DNA of 63,418 nucleotides from positions 59,069-122,486 of the forward strand of contig MNCI01002140.1 in NCBI GenBank assembly GCA_015680685.1, read 5' to 3'. This stretch comes from Gnetum montanum. Taxonomy: Eukaryota > Streptophyta > Gnetopsida > Gnetales > Gnetaceae. How positions within the stretch are numbered: position 1 is the first letter of the stretch; every line of letters starts with the position of its first letter. This document shows positions 48,421 to 58,720 of the stretch, in pieces. Position numbers and translations under genes: made by a program. The notes below the pieces were generated by a model. The model did no database searches. It had not been told where the DNA came from and saw only the letters and a program-made list of their open reading frames with translations.

Positions 48421-48740
48421 TTACAACATCTTTTTCAAATTCAACATGATACCCATTGCGACATAATTGCCCCACACTTAATAAATTCTTTGAAAGATCT
48501 GGAACAAAATAGAGCTGGGAAATAACATATTTTGTTACCTTGAGTTGTTATGAAGGCAAGTGATCCAATCCCATCAATGGTTAACTTCTTCCCATTACCT
48601 ATGGTTACCTTTCCATCATATTTTTCCAAGCTTGAGAACAATTTCTCATTCCCTGTCATGTGATTGCTACACCCACTATCAACATACCAAATGTTGTTGT
48701 TGTTGCTAGCATCTGGTACCTTTGTAGAGATCAAGAGTTG
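48421..48740 (-). pseudogene. Copia aspartic protease
   Basis: Minus strand. WYVDSGCSNHMTG (about 48695-48657) is the copia protease active site (D-S-G), followed by VTIGNGKKL and GSLAF. The frame is open at the active site and shifts after about 48530. It lies between the Gag zinc knuckle and the integrase finger, as in all copia polyproteins. Confidence 0.85.
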
Positions 48741-49440
48741 ATCTTCCTTCTTTTCAATATAAATAATTTCTCACCTTTTTGTTGATCTTCATGTTCTACA
48801 ATTTTTTCTTTTCCCTTCTTTTTATAATTCTTCCTTGACCAACATTCAAGAGTATTGTGGGTGTTGGTACCACAAAAATCACAATGCTTACCTTCCTTTG
48901 ATTGATTTAATCTTCCATGACCATGACCTTTGGATCTACCATGAACGCGTCCATGTCCTTTGAATGAGGATCCACTTGAGGATCTTTGATGTTGATTTTG
49001 ATTTTGATTGGATGTCCTTTGAAATTGTGCATGAAATGCATTTGCTATTGAATCCTCACATTTAGCAATTCTTTGCTTGTATGTTCTTAAGCTTCCTATG
49101 AGCTCAACCATGGTCATGTTATCAAGATCTCTTGATTCTTCAATAGCCACGACGATAGGATCATATCGTCTGGTTACACTTTGAAGGATCTTTTCAATAG
49201 CACACCTTTCCTCAAGTGTTTTTCCACAAGATTCAAGTCCATTTCAAACTTGTTGAAATTGGCTGATGTATTGATCAATATTCTCTGAATCTAGCATGCA
49301 CAAAGATTCAAAATATTTTCTTAAAACTTGTAACTTGACAACACGAACTTTTAATAATCCCTTGTATGGAATCTCCAGTGCATCCCATGCAACTTCATAA
49401 GAAAGATGCAAAAACATTATTCATGATTCCAAGATGTTGA
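48731..49440 (-). pseudogene. Copia Gag, N-terminus missing
   Basis: Minus strand. ENIDQYISQFQQV, RYDPIVVAIEESRDLDNMT and ELIGSLRTYKQR belong to the UBN2-type Gag of plant copia elements, followed by a Gln/Ser/Gly/His-rich linker and a zinc knuckle CDFCGTNTHNTLEC (about 48878-48837). The 48731-49150 part is open. Only about 60-100 bp separate the primer site from the middle of Gag, where roughly 100 codons are normally found, so the N-terminal part appears deleted. Confidence 0.75.
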
Positions 49441-49492
49441 TCAAGCAACATTTCAAGCCTTGAAAGAAGATGAAAAGAATGAATTTAAGGAA

Positions 49493-49503
49493 CTTTGATA
49501 CCA
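49493..49503 (-). other. Copia primer binding site (initiator Met tRNA type)
   Basis: On the minus strand TGGTATCAAAG follows the LTR by two bases; the standard plant site is TGGTATCAGAG, one transition away. Confidence 0.85.
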
Positions 49504-49505
49504 AA

Positions 49506-49987
49506 TGAAGAGTCTAAAGGGCCCTGGATCTACAAACTAAGCTTAAAGGAAATAAAGAACTTTGTTAGAACAAGCACACTCCTATGAGACTCTCTTAAAT
49601 TCTATATGTCTCTTCTATTATTTTTTTTCTATTGTGAATGAGTATGTGCTACTACAATTATATAGGCCTTGATCTCCCAAGAATAGATTTGGAGAGATAA
49701 AGTATGAATTTCGGAAATCATGGGGATGATCCTTATCATCATATTTAAGGATATTCTTAATATGGGATGTCCTAAACATGAATTGGATAAGAATTACATG
49801 AATAGGATCTCATCTTTAAAATAGATTAATGATCCTTTCATCATACTTAAGGATCTTCTTAATATGGGATGTCCTAAACATTTATTGGATAAGAATTACA
49901 TGAATAGGATCTCATCCTATTTAAAATAGATTAATGGATGAGATCTATCTAATTCTATTGTGGAACATCTAGTCATCATATTCCACA
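49506..49987 (-). repeat. 5' LTR of the copia element
   Basis: Second copy of the 482-bp LTR. On the plus strand it starts TGAAGAGTCTAAAGGGCCC and ends CATCATATTCCACA. Confidence 0.9.
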
Positions 49988-51556
49988 TTATTTCCCTCAA
50001 GGATCCCTTTCTATTCCATGACCACGAATAACTGGAAGCTGACATGTCCTTGCATGGTGTGATTCCCATTTGAAAAAAGAAAAAAAAACAAAAAACAATG
50101 GGAATTCAATGTACACCCTGAGACCAACCAATCTATCCTTGCATGGTGTGGTTCCCATTCAAAAAATAAAAAGAAAAAAAATAAACATAATAATGGGAAT
50201 TCAAAGCACACCCCTTGGATCGAATAATGGGGTACAAGCATTGGTTATGGGACTTGGAAGTCATGTTACCTAGATCTGATAGTCCCCTCTAACTAAGGCC
50301 CTTCCTCACTTCCTGCTTCCCTTTCCTTCTATATAGGGAATGGGATTTGGTCTCTGCGAGCATGTGTATGACCTGAGTGAGTGGGTTGGTATTAGTCCAT
50401 CACTACGATGTCACTGGCCATGGTTGGTCTTGGTCCAAACCTGGAATAGATTCTTATCAAGTCACTTAACCACATAATTCACAAAGGAATTGTATCAATC
50501 TTAACCTCGACACTCCATTCCACATGCTCTCTCTCTCATCTATTTCTCTTTGTTTCTCAACTCACTATCGGTTTCATGTTTCGATTGTGTATGTTGGTTT
50601 GCTGGTACTTGTAAATCCTTTGGTTAGTTCATAGAGGTATGAGTATTAACCCTCAGTGACCATTAATTAACTATGGGATCCACGGACTCCTAGGTTGAGG
50701 ATGTGCAAGGGCAACCAAGGCTGAAGCCTACTATGGGGAGGACCCACTTGCATATCTATTGGTCCCATTTATTAATCTCTTACTCCTTTGATCTAATATG
50801 GTGACCATTTCTATGCTACACATCATGAGGGTCTCCATCGCCCAAGATCCATCTTATGATGTTCTCTTGGATTCGACTCTTCTTTTGCACTTGACACCCC
50901 TTCCACTTCTTTTCATGATGTCCTTAGGTCTCTGAGCCCTCAATGACTCTAGTTTTATGCTAAAATTTGTAGATTCAGGCCCTTCCTTCATCGGTCAATG
51001 GTGGTAAATGTAGCTGAATAGCTATGTCGATGTGGTCCCATATACACAACGACCTGCAGTTACGTGGCCACATTTATGGAGCCTCATTGATGCAATGCCA
51101 AAACTACTATATATACACATGTTGTGCTTTAGAATTTTGTCCATTTTTCCATAACACTATGGAAGTTTTTTTAGTTTTTGGCATCCACTCTCCCTTCTCG
51201 AGCACCTAACCTGCCTACCACACATCCACATCTACCTATTCCTTCACTCTTTTGCTACCAGAGGTATGCTCTACGTTGTGGTGGCCCATGATTTTGCATA
51301 ATGTGAGAATATGGCTAACCCAAGACTTAATAGTATGGTTAACCTAAGAAATTAATGCACCTTAACACACTTGATACTTAATGCCTCCTAGGGTTAATCA
51401 AAACTTCATGCACCCTAGGGTAATCAAAACACCTAGGGTTAATCAAAGCTCAACACACATGTCACTATCATAGACAAGCCATCATGAGAAGGTATCTTAT
51501 TACCATTTTGGTGTAACACATACATATTTTAATTCATGGTTACACTGTGATTGCAG
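49988..51556 (+). other. Non-coding region of H upstream of the extra ORF
   Basis: No gene is seen. It contains a tandem duplication (about 50050-50205) with inverted GGTTCCCATT / AATGGGAATT arms around A-rich cores, then the stretch from about 50240 that matches 1-864. The final TGTGATTGCAG before ATG 51557 looks like a 3' splice site, as in Athila-type elements whose 3' ORF is made from a spliced RNA. Confidence 0.5.
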
Positions 51557-54420
51557 ATGGAACCAAAACCAAGACATCCAAGGGAGGAAGGACCATCACA
51601 ACCTTAGGAGAAGTGACCTAGAATTGGAAGGGAATGAGGCACGTGACCTCAGGAGCACATAGAGGGCTCACATGCAACTAGTCCTCTCCATGAGGAATCT
51701 GACGTGGAATCTATTTGTCAGATTCCCAAAGAAGAGATGTCCATAGAACAATCGCATGGGGATGAGACTCCAGAAAGAGTGCCATGTCTTGAGGTCACCT
51801 TGACTAGGGCCTACCTTGACACTATCAAGTTGAAAGAGTTGCAACAAATGGTCCTTCAAGAATTAAACTTCAGACCATTCCTAGAAAGTGTGCTAGAGGA
51901 AGTTAGAACAAAACTATAGAATTCTCCCATGTGGCCAATCATCATGTCCAATGGTGAGTGGTACTTGGGAAATACCTATATCTTTTGGACAAATTGGTAG
52001 CCAGGGTTGCGAGTAAGAATCAAAGATATCCATGTGTCTTACCTTGTAGAGGTAATCGTGCAAGCCCTTGGGTTACTTGAGATCGGGGTTGATGTGAGAA
52101 AAATTTAAAAACAAGCAGACCCTGAGGTGAAAGTGGAGTAGACCAGGTGATGGTATGGGATAGACTGTAAGGAGTTTGGCACATTGACCAAAAGGATTTA
52201 TCTAAAATTACATCTTACCACTTAAATCCAATGGTAAGACCCAACAAAGTCACCACCTTCTCTGCTCGTGCTTGTGTTGCTTTAAGTGAAAAATTCCCTA
52301 TCAACCTTCCATAGTTACTCTTCTTGGAAATTAAGAAATGGTTCATGTAAAATGAACGTGGAAGGCATGCTTTGCCCTTTCATTGCTTGATCAGAAAACT
52401 ATGCAAATGGGTAGGGATAACACAATATGCCAATGACACACTCTGTCATGCCCCAATTGCCTTGTGGTGTGAGATGATGAAAGGTAAAAATCTTGCCATA
52501 GTAAGAATAGAGGAAGAGAAACCACCACCTCCATCGTCCATACAAGCAACAAGGTCAGAGTTGCACATGATCACAGAGCACATACGCTAGATTTGACAGT
52601 CGCTCTTGCACCAATAGGAGCAACAGGTGGGAACTAGTGATGGTGGAGATCATTTGATGTACCACCTTTCCTAGAGCCATCTAGAGTAAGTGGCTCAATC
52701 TATGAGCCTGCTGGAGAGGGCAGGGTCAATGCTTTCGGCTACAGGAACACAAGTGCTCATGAGAATAGACCCTAGTGCCTGAGAAGTAACAGTGTCACTA
52801 ACCTAACAATTATTCCCAAAAATTGTAGGGAATGCTGCTACTTTCTTGGTGTGTTTGAAGGAGGGTGAAGGGGAAAATTTCTTGGTAATGTAGCACCAAG
52901 GACAGGAAGTCATGACAATCATGGTTGCCAATATGATCGCCACAGCTCTCAATGCACCTGAAGTACTTGTATTGGATGTACATGGGCTTAGAGATGTGAA
53001 AACATCTGCAAGTACTCAAAGTGGTAGACTCAATGCACCACAACATGAAGAATTGTTGGACTGACTGGTGGGAACTGGGCAACTACTTTCGGATGTCTTT
53101 GACCTTCCGGATAACATCACTACAACCTAGTCGGAGCTACTCTTGGCAAAGGGAAAATGTCTCATCCTAGAGGGATAACTGGAAGCAACTCAGGTAGACA
53201 ATCAATGCTTAGCTGCAGAGGTTGCCCAACTAAGGACCCAACTTTCTATCTCAGTGATAAGTAACCGTGAAGTCACCATAGATGAAGCTTTTCAATAGCT
53301 TCAAATCAAGCTCTAAAAAGTCAAGTATGAGTGGGAGTCAATGACCTTCAACAAGTCCTTAGTGGAATACTGTTATTATTGGACTTGATAGAGGTTCGCC
53401 AGGAGAATTTTTGGTTGACCACTAAAGTTCATCACCTATGCAAAGTTGGTCTTGAAAATCAACAAATGAAGGACTTTATCCACCAATAGCAAGAGGAGCT
53501 GGCTAGGGTAAACATCGATGTAAGTAGATTAGCTATTAAAAATCATAATCTATCAATGGAGGAAGTCCAAGCCTTGTGATAGAACATAGCCATTGAAATT
53601 GCTGCTTGGGAGAATGAGGTGCTCAATTTTGAATGAGTGAAAAATCACTACAGAGACTAAGTGGGATTGCAAAAATAAATTAATGAAAAAGAAATCTAGG
53701 TTGCAAAGGCTAAGAGGAATCAATCCCTCCAATAGCATAAGGAAGGAGGTGAGGTATGGCAACCAATCTTTGATGGATTAAATAGTTACAACCAAGTTGA
53801 GATTCATCTCAAGGAGCTGCAGATTGGAGAAATGATAGAATACATGGAACTAGCCAAACTTTGTTATGCAAACCTAGCCATGATTATAGCTGGGAGGTTG
53901 CAGTCAAATCTTGAGAAGTAAGTGGCCACCTCGTATTTGTTATATGAGGGTGAGTTCAAGGTGCATAAGGAGACAAAGCAAAAGTTGGAAATAGAAAATG
54001 CAGAACTCAAAGTTCTTTGCACTTGCTTTGAGGTCAACACTTTGTTGTGGAGAACTTGGCTCGATGAATGGATGACTTCCAATGGCTACAAGCATCAGTC
54101 CAAGCATTCGGCATCGAACGAAAATAGTTTGCATCCTGGTTCATCAATTTAAAGGAGCTCTTCCCTAAGCTTGCATGTCCTTGGGATGTTCATGTTTTGG
54201 CACACATTGGCGAAGCTGCTTGGACTGTGAATGATCCCAGAAGTAAAGAAGACAAAATGAGGGCTTTGTTGGAGGTTTTCCAATTACCTCTAGAAGTTGC
54301 AACAACTATAGGAAAGCCATAACCACCACCTCAACCACCACATGCACTTGAAGCTGGTGAGGGCCCATCAGAACCACTGCCACTAAGAACTGTATGATCT
54401 TCTTAAGCAACTTTAGCATC
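51557..54420 (+). pseudogene. Extra 3' ORF of element H (accessory domain plus coiled coil)
   Basis: From ATG 51557 the frame is broken by many stops. Open pieces include 51704-51919 (acidic, ending in LESVLEEVRTKL) and 53922-54152. Between about 51980 and 52450 the translation has VRIKDIHVSY and ALGL, then SARACVALSEKFPINLP, LEIKKWFM, HALPFHCLIRKLCKWVG, the pattern of proteins annotated as putative plant transposon protein. From about 53150 a coiled coil follows (AEVAQLRTQL, then YCYYWT). The same order of domains is found in the antisense genes of A and B. No membrane segment was seen, so an env role is not supported. Confidence 0.5.
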
Positions 54421-54620
54421 TCAGTAGGGTTGTGCATCCATTGTTGTAAAGGTTTTCCATTTTATTGTACACAAACACCATAATTTTGTAATTTCTTTTG
54501 TATACTCAGGTACTTGGTGTATTGTTAGCATCAGTAGGTATCTTAAGATGTTTTTCTATGTGTGTCGCTAGTCACATCATACCTTCCAAATTGTAACAAA
54601 CTCGAGGATGACTTTTCACT

Positions 54621-54634
54621 CAGTCATGGGGGTA
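54621..54634 (+). other. Polypurine-like tract before the H 3' LTR
   Basis: CAGTCATGGGGGTA immediately precedes TGATGAAG; 1219-1232 (TAGTTATGGAGGTA) is its counterpart. Confidence 0.6.
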
Positions 54635-55519
54635 TGATGAAGCATCCAGTCACTGCATCAACTGGGCTGTGTCAACAAAGCCTCGTTAACATGACTGCAT
54701 CGATGTGACCCTATTGACGCATCTTTCCAAGCGTTGACATGGCCTCGTCAACATAGAGTTCATTTTCTGCTATAAATATGCATGCATCCACTGCATTTAT
54801 GGCATATTATGTTCAAGTTGTAGTGAAGCTCTTGCAATTTGTCTCCATGAAAGTTAGAATATTTTCCAAGTGCCCACAGTAAGAGTTTGAGAGTATATGA
54901 CTCTTTATTCAAGCGCTAATGTACTTGAGCCCATTGGCATAACCAACAATAAAGACAAGATTTTTGAAAATTCCTTGCAGCATTTGGATTAAACTACTTA
55001 AGCATTAAAATATTTTAATATTTTAATAATTCTAAAAGCTTTTATTATTATCGCTTTACAGTTACAACCATTTTTATAGTTTATGAGAACCATAAGCATG
55101 ACCATCTTGAACATATATCTGACACTTGGCAACCTAGTGATGCCTAATGTGTGGTAACCCAGTAGTGGTTAGGACATGCTCAAGGTGTGCACGGAGGATG
55201 GGATTGGTTGTTAATGCTAGGGATAGTTAAGCCATAGAGTAGAGCAATCGTAAAATTATATAGCCTTTCATTTCCTATACTAGAAGAATTAGACTTTAAA
55301 GATAAAGAAAACTTATAAAAATCATTTGCCTCAATATCACTCAACCATTACTTTAGAATATCATCAGTGAGGTTGGGAAGACAACGACCACTCTAACTGA
55401 GGTTTTGTTGGCTAGAATTCTGTGTAGGTAAGTGCTTGCAATCTTTGGAATTCGACTAGGTTGGGTGTGAATGATCGTGATTCGTATGGTTGGGCATAGG
55501 GGTAACTCACCACTCATCA
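54635..55519 (+). repeat. 3' LTR of element H
   Basis: Starts TGATGAAGCATCC, ends CACCACTCATCA. TATA box TATAAATA at 54771. The 3' half resembles 1233-2270, the U3 does not. Confidence 0.7.
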
Positions 55520-55749
55520 CTTAGGATTTTGAGAACTCCTTTGGTCATTAATTTGATTAATTAATTTGAATTTTGAAAAATAATTATGGATTGTAAAATC
55601 CAATTGCTTGAATTAGCTAAGGTTTGTATATCTTAAGCTCATTTCTACCAAGATTTGTATAACATTTGCTTGTTAACCTTTAAATATTCTTGATCTTTCA
55701 CATCTTCTTATAGATCTCTGTAAATCTTACCTTTTATGTCATTTTCATT
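55520..55749 (+). other. Leader before the second gypsy gag
   Basis: AT-rich, no ORF. It may be the untranslated leader of the element that follows. Confidence 0.3.
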
Positions 55750-57754
55750 ATGGCACAAAAGAAGAAGATATTTCAAGCTTTAGCCAAAGATATGAAAGAT
55801 ATGAAAAATGATTTCAAGTAAACTATCGAAAACCTTAAAAAGTTGGAAGAGGAAAAAAAGGACATGCTCCTTCACCAAATGCATCTAGACAAGAGAATAA
55901 CTCAAGAGAATCATCACCAAGGGCTTCTTCATGATATTCATTTATGCCTTTTCTTAAAGATGACATCTAGACAAGAGAATAACTCAAGAGAATCATCACC
56001 AAGGGCTTCTTCATGATATTCATTTATGCCTTGTCTTAAAGATGACATTTCTTCTAGAATAAAAACTTTGGAGAAAATGAGAAATAACATGAAGATATTC
56101 TTCATGCTCGAAGTGTTGAGAAAAAGTCTCAAGGGTTCATCTTTTCAAGGAAAAAGAAGAAGGAACTTTATTTAAAGCCTTAAGGGAATTCAAGTGAAGG
56201 AGTTGAGCTTACTCTTGCTAGAGCATTTATTCATGCTTCTAGATTACCCATGTTCAAATCCTTTAATAATATGAAAGATATTAAATTATTTCTGTCTTAG
56301 CTCAAGAGGTTGAACAAATACTTTGAGCTTGAAGATGTTGAAGATCATCAAAAGGTTTCATATGTTGAAATGAAACTTGAAGGTATGGTATAAGTGTGAT
56401 GGAAAAAAGAGAGCAGTGTTTATGTTGTAAAAAATGGTACTTCTATTAAAGATTGATCTCTTATGCAATTTATGCTTAAGTAAAGATTTCAATAATATCA
56501 TCATAGACAAGAAGAAATCCAAAGGCTGAAATATATGAAATAAGGTGATAAGAGTGTAAAGGACTATTACATGAATTTTTGTAAAGCTTTTCAACAAGCT
56601 AAAATCCATTGTGATAAATATGAACAAGCTTCAAAATTTCAAGTAAATTAAAGAAGGAAGTCCAGTATATGAACTCCAAACCTTGGTTGAGGCTTTTGAT
56701 TTGACTATCAAAGCTACAAAGAAATTTCATGACTACAAAAAAGATCCCAAGACTTTTAAAGGAAAAGACATCAAATCTTCTAAAGAAAGTAAAGTAGCAA
56801 AGAAAAAGATAAATGTTAAAGAAGATTCATATGAGAAGCAAGAGAAGAACAAGAAAGGCCAAGATTCCAAGAAAGATACTTCCAAGAAGGAAAAGGATCA
56901 AGAAAATGACAATGCTTTAATTGTAAAGAATAGGGACATAAGAAATGTAAATTCAAGAAACCTACATCTTCTAAGAGTAAGAAACTTCAAACTTTGAAGA
57001 AAGAAAAGTCTTGAAATGAAGGTGATTCTAGTGCCTCTTTAATTGAAGATGTTATTAAAATTAACTCTTTTATGGGAAATGTCAATGTCAATGAGAAACA
57101 TTTAAGGAAAATTCTCTTTGGGATTGGGGCTAGGTGTATTTCTAGTGCTTAATGGATTTATATGTTAATAAATGAATGTGCATTAGAGAATTTTATTTCT
57201 TCCAAGATTGTTTATAGAATTAGCTTAAAGATATTTCCTCATCCTAAGCCTATATGATGTATTGGATCTTTAGAGATCATTTTTAAGAAGTGAAGGAAAC
57301 ATGCATTTTATTTTTAAAGATTGGTTCTTTTAAATACCAAGTTAAATTTGACATTATTTCCATAGATAGTACTAATGTTATACTTGGTAGACCTTGGAAT
57401 TATGATAATAATGCTACTTATAATGGAGCAAGGAATATTTTATCAATTCCTAGGAAAGATGAAATACAAAAATTGATTCCTATGAAATTAGAGTAATATA
57501 AAAAGAATTATTCTGTTAATGCTTCTTTATTTTTCTTAGGGAAAAAGAATATATCAATGCTCATCAAGAAGAGGGACATGATTTTGTTATTGCTTCTACT
57601 ATTGCAACATGTGAAGAGAAGCTAAAAAATGAACTTCCAGTAGCAGTGCAACCTTTAACATAATAGTTTGCTAATGTATTCAAAGATAAATTGGATGGGC
57701 TTCCACCAATGAGATACATTCAATACCAAATTGATTTCATGTCTAGAGTAACAA
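55750..57754 (+). pseudogene. Second Ty3/gypsy Gag-PR remnant (chromovirus-like)
   Basis: Starts ATGGCACAAAAGAAG (55750). Gag blocks are LPMFKSF, YFELEDVEDHQKVSYVEMKLEG (about 56245-56390) and GDKSVKDYYMNF, the pattern of chromovirus Gag. A zinc knuckle CFNCKE-stop-GHKKC (C-x2-C-x4-H-x4-C, with Glu-stop) lies at 56913-56948. The protease is represented by VILGRPWNYD and ATYNGARN (57290-57496). FANVFKDKLDGLPPMRYIQYQIDF (57669-57740) is the linker to RT. The gene is cut there by an LTR; RT is not in the window. The best open pieces are 56683-56997 and 57290-57496. Confidence 0.75.
55882..56045 (+). repeat. 82-bp tandem duplication inside gag
   Basis: Two units (55882-55963 and 55964-56045) differ at one base. 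82 is not a multiple of three, so the frame is broken. Confidence 0.9.
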
Positions 57755-58720
57755 TGCCATCCCATTCTTGGATGTCATAGTAAAGGTCTAATATTCTTAA
57801 CATTTGACATTAAATGTAAAGAAAATAATAGGAGAAATGCAGAAGGAAAATAAAAAAATTATTTATTCATTTAGAGTAAAGTATCTAAATCATTCTTTGA
57901 GGATTCCTTGGGATTATCTTCCTTCAGCGTTCATCCCTTAGAGGTAGTCCAACATTATCATCATAGTTAGGCCTATAACCAATCAGAAGGGATGATTAAT
58001 CATCTTCCTGTCCTACTTTACTCAACATTCGTTACTCATCATTATTGGCTTTGCAACTCCATGTTGATGTGAACTATAATACCCAAGTATAAATTCCTTA
58101 GGTTAAACTTACAAAAATCATCTTGAGAGTCATGCCCATTATTACAATGCATCTTTTTAGGTCTTAATTACAACTTGCCCCTTTCAGGTCTTATTACAAT
58201 AACTAGTTATGAAGCAATACCATCTTTGTTATGGAACAATACCATTTGGGAATAGAGACATGACTAACTACCCTTCTTATGTTTCATTCATACTTGAATG
58301 AATCCATGCTATTTATCTTTTTCTATGCTCTATTACTCCCTCCATGCTCCTCTACTTCAATCTTTGATTTTTCCTTTTGAATTAAGATTGAGTATCTGAA
58401 TGTTCTTCTGCTTATCCTATAAATGAAATATAAGTAAGAAAAATATGTGGAAAAATAAATATTATTTTATAAATACTTACCTTATTCTCTAAGGTAATAA
58501 TAAGAGGTGAATTAAAGGTCTACTTACCACTAATCACTAGTCCTAACTAGGATTACATAAATTGTAATTTATATTTGGTTACCTTAGTAAAGGTAGGGAA
58601 AATCCTTTTTCCTGCTTGTATTACCTAAAATATTTTACTTATGTAATTAAAATATAAAATAAATAAATAAAGAGAAAGAGTAATAAGAGAATAAGAAGTA
58701 GAAGTAGAGCTAAAAAACTC
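57755..58720 (-). repeat. LTR (left) of a minus-strand, coding-poor element
   Basis: TGCCATCCCATTCTTGGATG... up to about 58145 matches 62260-62645 at about 70% by eye (shared CATTTGACAT-type, CATCCCTTAGAGG, TTGGCTTTGCAACT, CCTTAGGTTAAA and CATCT(T/C)GAGAG blocks). The inner boundary is uncertain because the right copy is cut short. It interrupts the gag-PR remnant. Confidence 0.55.

Larger units (their letters stand above)
44890..49987 (-). mobile_element. Ty1/copia element, minus strand
   Basis: LTRs of 482 bp each (44890-45371 and 49506-49987), about 92% identical by eye over the first 210 bp. On the minus strand the order is LTR, PBS, gag, PR, INT, RT-RNase H, polypurine tract, LTR, which is the copia order. 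Flanking pentamers TTGCT (44885-44889) and TTATT (49988-49992) differ by two transitions and could be a decayed target duplication. The element sits in the 3' part of H. Confidence 0.9.
1233..54634 (+). mobile_element. Athila-like Ty3/gypsy element H, carrying nested insertions (3' LTR listed separately)
   Basis: H runs LTR (1233-2270), gag, PR, RT, RNase H (to 6904), then after the nested element A, INT (42963-44360), then after the copia insertion, an extra sense ORF (51557-54420), polypurine tract and LTR (54635-55519). The RT has FMDD rather than YVDD, there is no second RNase H, and the FPDE-like motif joins RNase H to integrase. These are features of the Athila side of the OTA clade. 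The two LTRs are alike in the 3' half but differ strongly in U3, so they may come from different elements of one family joined by recombination. No target duplication is visible around the pair. Confidence 0.65.

Noticed and set aside
49493-49503. tRNA-like TGGTATCAAAG (also at 62246-62257)
   Set aside because: These are primer binding sites next to LTRs. No cloverleaf surrounds them, so they are not tRNA genes.
51557-54420. Envelope-like gene in H, as proposed for some Athila elements
   Set aside because: No signal peptide or membrane segment was visible; the domains look like an accessory protein with a coiled coil.
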